Assembly: GCF_003347595.2 (NCBI RefSeq)
Contig: NZ_QCZK02000040.1
Span: forward strand, 1 to 64,000
Origin: Botryobacter ruber
GTDB lineage: Bacteria > Bacteroidota > Bacteroidia > Cytophagales > Hymenobacteraceae
Direction: 5' to 3'
DNA: 64,000 nucleotides
Shown: positions 54,961-63,096 of the stretch, piece by piece
Numbering within the stretch: position 1 is the stretch's first letter
How the letters are laid out: every line of letters starts with the position of its first letter
The notes under the pieces: model-generated
The model's database searches: none
Seen by the model: the letters and a program-made list of their open reading frames with translations, nothing else
What the model was told of the DNA's origin: nothing
Position numbers and translations under genes: made by a program

Positions 54961-56454
54961 ATGAGTATAGCCAAGAAACTGGTAGGGCAGACTGCTGCCT
55001 ATGGATTAAGTAGCATCGTTGGCAGAGCAATCACTTACTTACTGGTACCAATTTACACAGCCGCTTTTGCACCGGCTGAACTTGGTGTGCAGGTGGTACT
55101 TTATGCTTATGTTGCTTTCTTTAACGTGCTGTTCACCTATGGCATGGAAACAGCCTATTTCCGATTTGCCAACAAGTCCGGCACAGACCAACAACGCCTC
55201 TACAACCACGTACTGAGCCTGCTGCTAACGAGCAGCGTTGTTTTTTCGGGGCTTTTACTACTGTTCTCCAACCAGATCGCTGCCTGGGTTGGCTACCCGG
55301 AATATCCTCATTTTGTGCGCTGGCTGGCGCTTATCCTGGGCATCGATGCCATTGCTGCCATTGCTTTTGCACGTCTGCGGCTTGAGAATAAGGCGATCCG
55401 GTTCGCTACTATCAGGCTATCCAATATCCTGATAACGGTCGGGGCCAATATCTTTTTCCTTATCCTGTGCCGCAACATTTACCAGGGCAAATACCTGCAG
55501 GAGCTAAAACCCCTGGTGGAGTACATATACAACCCGGAATTAGGCGTCGGCTACATTTTCCTGATAAACCTGGCTGCCAACTGCCTGCTGCTTCCCTTCT
55601 TCTGGCGGCAGTTTAAAACATTCCGTTTCGGGATAGATAAAGAGTTGCTCAAACCGATGCTGGTGTATGCCTACCCACTCATGTTTATGGGCCTGGCGGG
55701 TATGGTGAACGAAGTGATCGACCGGATCCTGCTCCGCTCCTACCTGCCCGAAAGCTTTTACCCCAACATGAGCAACGACGCGGTGGTGGGCATCTATGGC
55801 AACTGCTATAAGCTGGCCATTTTCATGTCGCTGGCGATACAGGCATTCCGGTATGCAGCTGAACCGTTTTTCTTTTCACAGGCCTCCGATAAAAATTCGC
55901 CGCAGACCTTTGCCCTCATCATGAAGTGGTTTGTGATTGTGTGTGCCTTTATTTTCCTGTTCGTAAGCGCCAACCTGGAAGACTTTGCCCTGCTGCTGCG
56001 CCGCCCCGAGTACCGGACCGGCCTGGCGATTGTGCCCATCCTGCTGATGGCGAACCTGTTCCTGGGTGTTTACTACAACCTTTCCATCTGGTTTAAGCTG
56101 ACAGACAAGACCCGCTTTGGCACCTATATCAGCTTTGGCGGCGCCGGCATCACCATCCTACTCAACCTGCTGCTCATTCCCGTTTTGGGCTACATGGGCT
56201 CCGCCTGGACCACCCTGGTTTGCTACTTCAGCATGGCGCTTGCCAGTTACCTGCTGGGGCAGCGCCATTACCCCATTCCGTATCCCGTAAAAACCATAGC
56301 AGCTTATATTCTGTTTGCGGTGGTACTGGTAGTAGCGGCCCTGTATGTGCCTATCGATAACTTCTGGTTGCGGCACGCTTACAAGTTAGGGCTCTGCGCC
56401 ATCTTTGCGGCAGTAGTGCTGCTGCGGGAGCGACTGTACTTTTTTAATAGATAA
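54961..56454 (+). CDS. Oligosaccharide flippase (Wzx/MATE-like)
   Basis: A 497-residue protein with 12-14 membrane helices. The opening LVGQTAAYGLSSIVGRAITYLLVPIYTAAF is typical of polysaccharide biosynthesis flippases. It would turn undecaprenyl-linked glycan units to the periplasmic face. In Bacteroidota a flippase gene is often found just before dut, as here (19-base gap), so it is probably part of a conserved operon rather than a capsule cluster. Confidence 0.92.
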   Translation: MSIAKKLVGQTAAYGLSSIVGRAITYLLVPIYTAAFAPAELGVQVVLYAYVAFFNVLFTYGMETAYFRFANKSGTDQQRLYNHVLSLLLTSSVVFSGLLLLFSNQIAAWVGYPEYPHFVRWLALILGIDAIAAIAFARLRLENKAIRFATIRLSNILITVGANIFFLILCRNIYQGKYLQELKPLVEYIYNPELGVGYIFLINLAANCLLLPFFWRQFKTFRFGIDKELLKPMLVYAYPLMFMGLAGMVNEVIDRILLRSYLPESFYPNMSNDAVVGIYGNCYKLAIFMSLAIQAFRYAAEPFFFSQASDKNSPQTFALIMKWFVIVCAFIFLFVSANLEDFALLLRRPEYRTGLAIVPILLMANLFLGVYYNLSIWFKLTDKTRFGTYISFGGAGITILLNLLLIPVLGYMGSAWTTLVCYFSMALASYLLGQRHYPIPYPVKTIAAYILFAVVLVVAALYVPIDNFWLRHAYKLGLCAIFAAVVLLRERLYFFNR

Positions 56455-56473
56455 TTTTATATATTTTTGACAG

Positions 56474-56923
56474 ATGAACAACAAGAACCTCCAGGTTAAC
56501 GTCATTAATGGATCAAAGCACGCGTTGCCTTCTTACCAGACCGAGCACTCGGCCGGCATGGATCTTCGCGCTAATTTAGATGCCCCCGTTGTACTGAAGC
56601 CGCTGCAGCGTGCGCTTATTCCTACCGGCCTGTTTATACAACTGCCCGAAGGACACGAAGCGCAGATAAGACCCAGAAGCGGCCTGGCGTACAAACATGG
56701 GATTTCTATCGTAAACAGCCCGGGCACCATTGATGCCGATTACCGCGGCGAGATAAAAGTGCTGCTGGTAAACCTGTCGGAGCAGGAGTTTGTGGTGGAA
56801 GACGGGGAGCGCGTGGCGCAGATGGTAGTGACCCGCTACGAGCGGGTGGCCTGGATGGAAACCGGGGAGCTGACAGAAACAGCGCGTGGCGCCGGCGGCT
56901 ATGGCAGTACCGGCACCCGCTAA
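56474..56923 (+). CDS. dut: dUTP diphosphatase
   Basis: 149 residues with all five trimeric dUTPase motifs: [34 protein letters not shown] and [10 protein letters not shown]. It hydrolyses dUTP to dUMP, keeping uracil out of DNA and feeding thymidylate synthesis. A TATTTTTG at 56462-56469 could be a -7 box directly before the ATG, but the region is AT-rich, so transcription from upstream is equally likely. Confidence 0.97.
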   Translation: MNNKNLQVNVINGSKHALPSYQTEHSAGMDLRANLDAPVVLKPLQRALIPTGLFIQLPEGHEAQIRPRSGLAYKHGISIVNSPGTIDADYRGEIKVLLVNLSEQEFVVEDGERVAQMVVTRYERVAWMETGELTETARGAGGYGSTGTR

Positions 56924-57027
56924 CAGCGTGTTTACTTAAATTTTATAATTAGGCAGAAGATAAGCAGGCAGAACAGCTGCTCCTATGCCAGGAAATTAAT
57001 CAGTTTAACTAACTAACACTTTAAGCT

Positions 57028-58035
57028 ATGAGGATTATCATACCGATGGCAGGAATGGGCAAACGCATGCGCCCACACACACTTTCAGTTCCTAAACCAC
57101 TTATTCCGATTGCAGGCAAGCCCATTGTGCAGCGCCTTGTAGAGGATATTGCAAAAGTATGCCACGAACCCATCGAGGAGGTGGCTTTTATTATCGGCCA
57201 CTTTGGGGAGCAGGTAGAGAAAGACCTGGTAAAAATTGCGGAATCTGTAGGCGCTAAAGGCACCATCCATTACCAGGAAGAAGCCCTTGGAACAGCCCAT
57301 GCCATTCTCTGCGCCAAAGAAGCTTTGGTAGGAAAAGTAGTGGTGGCATTTGCCGATACCCTGTTCAAAGCCGATTTCCAGCTCGACACGAATGCGGAAG
57401 GTACTATCTGGGTGCAGCGTGTGGAAGACCCGCGGGCCTACGGCGTGATCAAACTGAACGATAAAAACCAGATAACAGACTTCGTAGAAAAACCGGAAGA
57501 GTTTGTTTCGGACCTGGCAATCATCGGTATTTATTTCTTTAAAGACGGCGAATACCTGCGCAACGAGCTCCAGTACCTGCTCGACAACGACATCAAGGAC
57601 AAAGGCGAGTACCAGCTCACCAACGCCCTCGAAAACATGAAGAACAAGGGAACAGTCTTTATTCCTGCCCTGATCTCTGAATGGCTCGACTGCGGAAATA
57701 AAAACGCAACTGTTTATACTAATCAGCGCTATTTAGAGTATATAAAGGATGAGAAAGACCTGGTAGCCTCATCGGCACAATTACAGAACTCGGTAATTAT
57801 ACCGCCAGTGTACATCGGAGAGAATGCGGTGATAAAAAATTCGGTAATCGGGCCACATGTTTCTATCGGAAATAACACCAATGTGTCCGATTCTATCGTA
57901 AGTAACTCTATAGTGCAGCAAAATACTACCCTTAAAAACGGGAACATAGTAAACTCAATGTTAGGCAATTATGTTGTTTATGAGGGGAGCCGGTCTGATC
58001 TCAGCCTGGGAGACTATAATACGCTTAAAGAATAA
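57028..58035 (+). CDS. Sugar-phosphate nucleotidyltransferase
   Basis: 335 residues. NTP-transferase domain with IPMAGMGKRMRPHT (nucleotide-binding loop), PKPLIPIAGKP, and a metal-binding ADTLF block near residue 110. A C-terminal left-handed beta-helix (about 250-325, hexapeptide pattern VIIPPVYIGENAVIKNSVIG) follows. It makes a nucleotide-activated sugar such as dTDP- or UDP-glucose; the exact sugar is unclear. Downstream the TPR gene starts seven bases after its stop. Confidence 0.92.
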   Translation: MRIIIPMAGMGKRMRPHTLSVPKPLIPIAGKPIVQRLVEDIAKVCHEPIEEVAFIIGHFGEQVEKDLVKIAESVGAKGTIHYQEEALGTAHAILCAKEALVGKVVVAFADTLFKADFQLDTNAEGTIWVQRVEDPRAYGVIKLNDKNQITDFVEKPEEFVSDLAIIGIYFFKDGEYLRNELQYLLDNDIKDKGEYQLTNALENMKNKGTVFIPALISEWLDCGNKNATVYTNQRYLEYIKDEKDLVASSAQLQNSVIIPPVYIGENAVIKNSVIGPHVSIGNNTNVSDSIVSNSIVQQNTTLKNGNIVNSMLGNYVVYEGSRSDLSLGDYNTLKE

Positions 58036-58041
58036 TTTACC

Positions 58042-59805
58042 ATGATCCTATTCAGAAACATTGTACTCGCGGCCTGCTGCTTCACGCTGCTTACGGCCGG
58101 CGAACTACAGGCACAGTCTTCGCGCAAGAAGAAAGCGAAGGCTGCACCTGAGAATGCAACACTTGTATTACCTGCGCCTCAGCCGTCGGAGCAGGAAAAG
58201 CAGTTCAGCGAGTCATTGTTTCTGGATGGAATGAAATATTTTATGCTGGAGGATTACCCGGAAGCGCTTAAGTTTTTTCAGAAAGCTTATGCGCTTACGC
58301 CCTCCAATGCAGCCCTTAGCTACAAGCTTGCCGAAACGCACATGCTCCTGAAAAAGCCGAAAGAGGCCATCACTTATGCACAGGCTGCCGTAGCTCAGAA
58401 CCCAAAAAATACCTACTATTACCTGCTGCTTGCCCAGGCCTATACCGAGCAGCAGCAATTTTCGGAAGCGGCCCAGGTATTCAACGACCTGATGCGCAAC
58501 ATTCCCGATTCTGACCAGTACCTGTTTAACCTGGCCGACCTGTACTTATCCCAGTCAAATTATGCGGAGGCCCTAAAAACCTATGACCGCATCGAGAAAA
58601 AGATGGGGCCCATGGAGCAGGTGTCTATTAACCGCCAGCAGATTTACCTCCGCCAGAAAAACGTAGACAAGGCTATTCAGGAAGGGCAACGGCTTTTAAG
58701 TGCTAACCCAACCGAAGTCAGGTACTATCTGGCACAGGCCGAGCTGTTTAATGCCGCCAAGAAAACCGACGAAGCTATCAATATCCTGGGCAAGGCACTG
58801 ACCATGGAGCCCGATAACCCCTACGCGCACCTGATGCTCTCGGACCTGAACCGGCAGAAGGGCAACCTCGAAGAATCTGAAAAGCAGGTAAAACTTGCCT
58901 TTGCCAGCTCCGAACTCGATATCGACACCAAAGTGCGTATCCTGGTAGATTTTATCCGGCAGTTACCAAATCCGAAATTGGAATCTGTTTCGCTGGAACT
59001 GGTAGATCTTACAATCCTGACCCACCCGAAAGAGGCAAAGGCTTATGCTGTAGCCGGTGACCTGCAAACCATTGTGGGCAAAAAAGAAATGGCCCGCAAC
59101 AATTACATTCAGGCGGTAAAATTCGATGACTCCCATTTTAAAATCTGGCAGCAGATTGTGCTGCTCGATGCCGAACTGTCGCAGGCCGATTCGCTGATTG
59201 TGCATTCGGAGCAGGCGCTGGAGCTGTTCCCGAACCAGGCGATCTTCTGGTTCTACAACGGCACCGGGCACTTAATTGCCAAAAATTACAACAAAGCAGT
59301 AAAATCGCTGGAAAGTGGCAAGCGCCTTACCACTAGCGAGCCAGATATGGCCAAACAGTTTAACATGCAGCTTGGCGATGGGTATAACTCCATTAAGGAG
59401 TACAAAAAATCGGATGCAGCGTACGATGCTGTACTGGCCGTTGACCCGAACAACGAGCATGTGCTCAACAACTACAGCTATTTCCTATCGCTCCGCAACG
59501 AGAAGCTGGAAAAAGCAAAAGAAATGTCGGGCCGCCTGGTAAAAAAACATCCGGATAACCCAACCTACCTCGATACCTATGCCTGGGTACTGTATAAGCT
59601 GGAAGACTATGCCGGCGCCCTGAATTACCTGGAAAAAGCCATTGCTGTTTCTGACGATGCCACCATCCTGGAACATTACGGCGATGTGCTCTTTAAGCTG
59701 GGCAAAAAAGACGAGGCCGTAAAGCAATGGGAAATTGCCAAACACAAAGGCGAAGCCTCTGCTTACATCGAAAGAAAAATTAAAGAAAAGAAACTCTATG
59801 AATAA
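58042..59805 (+). CDS. Secreted TPR-repeat protein
   Basis: 587 residues with signal peptide (LQA, Gln at +1), a short basic/proline segment (about 28-50), and then at least ten TPR units covering most of the protein (motifs such as DYPEALKFFQKAYAL, PKEAITYAQAAVAQNP, YAGALNYLEKAIAVS). TPR arrays bind partner proteins; a periplasmic or outer-membrane scaffold role is likely. The DUF4292 gene begins inside its last codons (ATG at 59798), a sign of translational coupling. Confidence 0.9.
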   Translation: MILFRNIVLAACCFTLLTAGELQAQSSRKKKAKAAPENATLVLPAPQPSEQEKQFSESLFLDGMKYFMLEDYPEALKFFQKAYALTPSNAALSYKLAETHMLLKKPKEAITYAQAAVAQNPKNTYYYLLLAQAYTEQQQFSEAAQVFNDLMRNIPDSDQYLFNLADLYLSQSNYAEALKTYDRIEKKMGPMEQVSINRQQIYLRQKNVDKAIQEGQRLLSANPTEVRYYLAQAELFNAAKKTDEAINILGKALTMEPDNPYAHLMLSDLNRQKGNLEESEKQVKLAFASSELDIDTKVRILVDFIRQLPNPKLESVSLELVDLTILTHPKEAKAYAVAGDLQTIVGKKEMARNNYIQAVKFDDSHFKIWQQIVLLDAELSQADSLIVHSEQALELFPNQAIFWFYNGTGHLIAKNYNKAVKSLESGKRLTTSEPDMAKQFNMQLGDGYNSIKEYKKSDAAYDAVLAVDPNNEHVLNNYSYFLSLRNEKLEKAKEMSGRLVKKHPDNPTYLDTYAWVLYKLEDYAGALNYLEKAIAVSDDATILEHYGDVLFKLGKKDEAVKQWEIAKHKGEASAYIERKIKEKKLYE

Positions 59806-60538
59806 GCCGCTCCTGCTGTTCCTGCTGGGCTTACTAATTTTATCATCCTGCAAAAAAGAAGCTGCGCCTGTAGCATCGGCTACCACCGAAACCGTAGGCT
59901 CCGTAACAGTTCAGAACCTCGATTTCGACTACCTCAGCGCCAGAAGCCAGCTTAAAGTAGAAGACAACAACGGCAGCCAGAGCTCCGGCATGTCGTTGCG
60001 TATCCGGAAAGACAGTATTATCTGGGCCTCCATTTTGCCAGGTCTTGGCATCGAAGCTGCCCGCATCAAAATAACCCAGGACTCGGTGTTTGTGGTAAAC
60101 CGGATGCGCAAAGAATACATTGCCACCGACTACGATTACCTGCGCAACAAATTCAAGGTTGATTTAAATTACGATATCCTGCAGGCCATCCTGCTGGGCA
60201 ACTACCTGCCTAATCCAACGGAGAAGGTAATGCAGGAGGCAGAACTGCAACACGTGCAACAGCTCCGGAACAACCTGCTTTTTGAATACATCATCGGCCT
60301 GCAGAACCAGAAACTGGTGCAGCTCAATGTAAACGATAAGCAAACCGGCAACACCATCAACGTGTCGTATAACAACTTTCAGCCGGTAGGCCCGGTGCCG
60401 GTGGCGTATGGCATGGAAGCGCAGGTCGTACAGGCAAAGCAAACCTCAACCTTCACGCTTAACCACTCCCGCATTACGGTTGCCAGCGAAATCCTGGATT
60501 TCCCTTTCACAGTGCCCGCCGATTATAAACGACTTTAG
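59798..60538 (+). CDS. DUF4292 lipoprotein
   Basis: 246 residues from the ATG at 59798, overlapping the TPR stop by eight bases. Lipobox LSSC. The fold has antiparallel strands with a long basic surface (VTVQNLDFDYLSARSQLKVE, SGMSLRIRKDSIIWASI), similar to LolA/LolB-like envelope proteins. DUF4292 is conserved in Bacteroidota in this gene order (TPR, DUF4292, EnvC-like). A role in lipoprotein or outer membrane transport is an inference. Confidence 0.9.
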   Translation: MNKPLLLFLLGLLILSSCKKEAAPVASATTETVGSVTVQNLDFDYLSARSQLKVEDNNGSQSSGMSLRIRKDSIIWASILPGLGIEAARIKITQDSVFVVNRMRKEYIATDYDYLRNKFKVDLNYDILQAILLGNYLPNPTEKVMQEAELQHVQQLRNNLLFEYIIGLQNQKLVQLNVNDKQTGNTINVSYNNFQPVGPVPVAYGMEAQVVQAKQTSTFTLNHSRITVASEILDFPFTVPADYKRL

Positions 60539-60561
60539 GCTCTGTTTAACTTTATGATGGT

Positions 60562-60588
60562 GCAGCGGCTGTGGTGGCAGGTGCAGAA
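60562..60588 (+). repeat. Interspersed G-rich repeat, copy 17 (left arm)
   Basis: 27 bases, exact reverse complement of 60613-60639; 24 bases past the DUF4292 stop. Confidence 0.93.
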
Positions 60589-60614
60589 CTGCTGTGCAGT
60601 CACTTTTTTGTTTT
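60588..60614 (+). terminator. Terminator nested in the repeat pair
   Basis: ACTGC/GCAGT (60588-60592, 60596-60600) followed by CACTTTTTTGTTTT. It lies in the loop of the two repeat arms, so stem pairing between the arms would compete with or enclose it. Confidence 0.65.
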
Positions 60615-60639
60615 CTGCACCTGCCACCACAGCCGCTGC
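60613..60639 (-). repeat. Interspersed G-rich repeat, copy 18 (right arm)
   Basis: Exact inverted partner of 60562-60588; it lies upstream of the EnvC-like gene. Confidence 0.93.
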
Positions 60640-60743
60640 TGCTCAAAAATAGCCGGTCACCATCTAAAATTTCCGGCTGCTATTGGTTCTTCGCGTTTAG
60701 ATTTGCCATCTTTGTAAACGAAGAGTAGTAGAACAGAACATCC

Positions 60744-61985
60744 ATGAAGGCCATTTACCGATTTACTTTTTTCCTGGCCTTAGTGCTCCTGCCGCTTACG
60801 CACTATGCCCAGAAGAGCAAGCCTAAGACCAAGGCGCAGCTGGAACGGGAGAAAAAGGAAAACCTGAATCGCATTAAAGAAGCAAACCGCATCCTGAAGC
60901 AAACCAAAGTGCAGAAGGAGGCGTCGCTGGGCCAGCTAAATGCCATTAAGGAAAAAATTACGGTACAGAAAGGCGTTATCAATAACATTTCGCGTGAAGT
61001 CACGCTCCTGAATTCTGATGTTAAAGTAACCGAAGGCATTGTAGGCGCACTGCAGGCCGACCTGGAAAAGCTGAAGGACGAATATGCCAAAATGGTGTAT
61101 GCTGCCTCCAAAACGGCCAACAGTTATAACAAACTGATGTTCCTGTTTGCTTCAGAGTCGTTCAACCAGATGCTTCGGCGTATGCAGTACCTGCAGCAGT
61201 ATACCGAGGCCCGCAAGAAACAGGTAGAACAAATAGAGAAGGTGCAGGCAGCGCTGTCCGGGCAGTTGGCCATCCTGGAATCAAAAAAGCAGCAAAAGCA
61301 GCACCTGCTCCAGCAACAGCTAAAGGAAAACAAAAACCTGCTGTCGCTGAAGGTGCAGCAGGACAGTGTGATTACAAAGCTGAGTAAGCAGGAAGAAAAC
61401 CTTAAAAAAGAAGTGGCGCAGCGCCAGCAGGCGGTTAAAAAACTTGACAACCTGATTGCCGACATTGTGCGGGAAGAGATGGCCCGGGCCGCCCGTGCTG
61501 CCCGTGAAGAAGGCCGCAAAACCAGCGGCAGCTCCAACAGGATAACCTTAACCCCGGAGGCTGCGCTTATTTCCTCGAACTTTGCCGGTAACAAAGGCCG
61601 CTTTGCCTGGCCCGTAGAACGTGGCTTCATCTCGCAGGGCTTCGGACGCCACAATCACCCTGTCTTAAAAGGCGTAGTGGTAGAAAACCGCGGTATCGAC
61701 ATCCAGACGGAAAAAGGGGAAGCAGCGCGTGCTATTTTCGAGGGGAAGGTTGTAACCGTAGCGAGTGTACCGGGCATGAACAACATTGTAATGGTGCAGC
61801 ATGGCGAATTCTTTACAGTATACGCCAAACTCAGAAGCGTAAATGTAAGCGACGGGCAAACCCTGAAGCCAAACGACGTAATCGGTACCGTTTATACCGA
61901 CCCGGAAGGCACCACAGAACTCCAGTTCCAAATCTGGAAAAACAACGAAACCCTTAATCCACAGGGCTGGCTCCGGAAGAAATAA
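60744..61985 (+). CDS. EnvC-like amidase activator with degenerate LytM domain
   Basis: 413 residues with signal peptide (HYA, Gln at +1), a long coiled coil (about 28-265) and a C-terminal M23/LytM domain (about 285-410). The catalytic zinc residues are lost: the usual HxxxD is NRGID, and the HLHFEI motif is ELQFQI. E. coli EnvC and NlpD are likewise inactive and act by activating amidases; this gene probably does the same for septal peptidoglycan splitting. It follows the nested repeat pair; a terminator is at 62024-62042. Confidence 0.93.
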   Translation: MKAIYRFTFFLALVLLPLTHYAQKSKPKTKAQLEREKKENLNRIKEANRILKQTKVQKEASLGQLNAIKEKITVQKGVINNISREVTLLNSDVKVTEGIVGALQADLEKLKDEYAKMVYAASKTANSYNKLMFLFASESFNQMLRRMQYLQQYTEARKKQVEQIEKVQAALSGQLAILESKKQQKQHLLQQQLKENKNLLSLKVQQDSVITKLSKQEENLKKEVAQRQQAVKKLDNLIADIVREEMARAARAAREEGRKTSGSSNRITLTPEAALISSNFAGNKGRFAWPVERGFISQGFGRHNHPVLKGVVVENRGIDIQTEKGEAARAIFEGKVVTVASVPGMNNIVMVQHGEFFTVYAKLRSVNVSDGQTLKPNDVIGTVYTDPEGTTELQFQIWKNNETLNPQGWLRKK

Positions 61986-62023
61986 CAATAATCAGCGCTA
62001 CCAGGTCGTTAAGCAAAAAAAAA

Positions 62024-62042
62024 CACCCTACAATGCAGGGTG
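62024..62042 (+). terminator. Terminator after the EnvC-like gene
   Basis: CACCCT/AGGGTG arms (62024-62029, 62037-62042) preceded by eight A and followed by CCTTTCC. The T-run is weak on the plus strand. Confidence 0.6.
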
Positions 62043-62639
62043 CCTTTCCAAGCTATGAAAACAAACTTAATAAATTCTTATATTAAAACAGGAATATTGC
62101 AATTAAGCGCCTGTGTTAAATTCTTCTGCTATTTATGCTGAAATAATGATTTATCCAAATATTATTTCATGTACAAATCTACAATTTTATTGTTTATCAG
62201 TCAAACTCATTTATTGCAGAGGCTATAAAACTTATATCAATAAGCAGGCCAAAAAAAGTTTACCCCCTCAAAACGCTATAAAAAGGCTTTTTTAACGTGT
62301 TTTGACAATATCACTTTCCCAAAAATGGAAAAATTGACTTTTAAATGGAAGTATCACCAGCAGCCATTTGCGGGAAAGAGTAATTTTGTATTCCTCGTAA
62401 AGCATAACGCTGTGTTATACAGATGCATAAGTTTTTGCATCTAAATTTTCTTATAAAAAGACTCCGTCATAACACCGAGCTTGCCCCCACTGCTACTTAA
62501 GAACTACTGCCTTACACACCTTTAAGATACGAATTTTACACAAAAGAGAAAGCAGCAATTAAACTAAAGTCGTCTTTTATGGGTTTAATTAAAATATAAA
62601 CTTTAATTTTGTAGCAATTTCATCTTAACGATTAACACT
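62043..62639. other. AT-rich region between EnvC-like gene and tatA
   Basis: About 600 AT-rich bases with no convincing coding gene; a 60-codon open frame at 62113-62295 lacks initiation and family signals. A TAATTTTG box (62383-62390) is followed by two small hairpins, ATAAC/GTTAT (62405-62419) and AGATGCA/TGCATCT (62422-62443) with a T-rich tail, so a short untranslated RNA is possible. The tatA promoter lies at the end. Confidence 0.45.
62584..62611 (+). promoter_or_regulatory. Promoter of tatA-tatA-gatA
   Basis: -33-like TTTA (62584-62587) and -7 TAATTTTG (62604-62611), 16 bases apart. Start near 62616, leader about 24 bases. Confidence 0.6.
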
Positions 62640-62852
62640 ATGGTGATTACCAACATTTTCGCATTCATTGGCGGCTTAGGCGGCACAGAAGTAGTTCTTA
62701 TCCTTTTCGCTATTCTGCTGCTTTTTGGTGCTAAGCGTATTCCTGAACTGGCCAAAGGCTTAGGTCGTGGTATACGTGAGTTTAAAGATGCCACGAAAGA
62801 GATTAAGAGCGACATCGAGAACTCGGTAAAAGACGACAACCGCGCTAAATAG
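62640..62852 (+). CDS. tatA: Twin-arginine translocase TatA/E subunit
   Basis: 70 residues: a membrane helix (about 15-32, [27 protein letters not shown]), the amphipathic helix with the [12 protein letters not shown] core, and a charged tail. TatA forms the protein-conducting part of the Tat pathway for folded proteins. A second, similar gene starts 30 bases downstream; tatC is not in the window. Confidence 0.95.
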   Translation: MVITNIFAFIGGLGGTEVVLILFAILLLFGAKRIPELAKGLGRGIREFKDATKEIKSDIENSVKDDNRAK

Positions 62853-62882
62853 TAAAGCCTTTTCTTAAACGGTTTTAGTTAT

Positions 62883-63092
62883 ATGTACCCCGGTACAGTT
62901 TTCCTCTTCCTGGGCGACCTGGGGGGAGGTGAGATGCTTGTTATTATTACGGCAGTGCTCTTATTGTTTGGAGCAGATCGTATTCCCGGCATTGCCCGCA
63001 GCCTTGGCCGTGGCATCCGTGAGTTTAAAGACGCGACAAACGAAATCAAAAACGAATTAGATAGACACATCGACGACGTCAACAAACAATAG
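62883..63092 (+). CDS. Second Twin-arginine translocase TatA/E subunit
   Basis: 69 residues, clearly homologous to the gene at 62640 (shared [27 protein letters not shown] core). The N-terminus differs (MYPGTVFLFLGDLGGG), and Ala-Asp replaces Ala-Lys in the hinge. It may be a TatE-like variant or take a TatB-like role, since Bacteroidota generally lack a separate TatB. The gatA gene begins four bases after its stop. Confidence 0.92.
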   Translation: MYPGTVFLFLGDLGGGEMLVIITAVLLLFGADRIPGIARSLGRGIREFKDATNEIKNELDRHIDDVNKQ

Positions 63093-63096
63093 CAGT

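Noticed and set aside
56462..56469. TATTTTTG as a leaderless promoter of dut
   Set aside because: The surrounding sequence is AT-rich and the flippase gene lies 19 bases upstream, so chance occurrence within an operon is as likely.
62113..62295. Short open frame in the AT-rich gap
   Set aside because: AT-rich random-looking frame without ribosome-binding site or homology cue.
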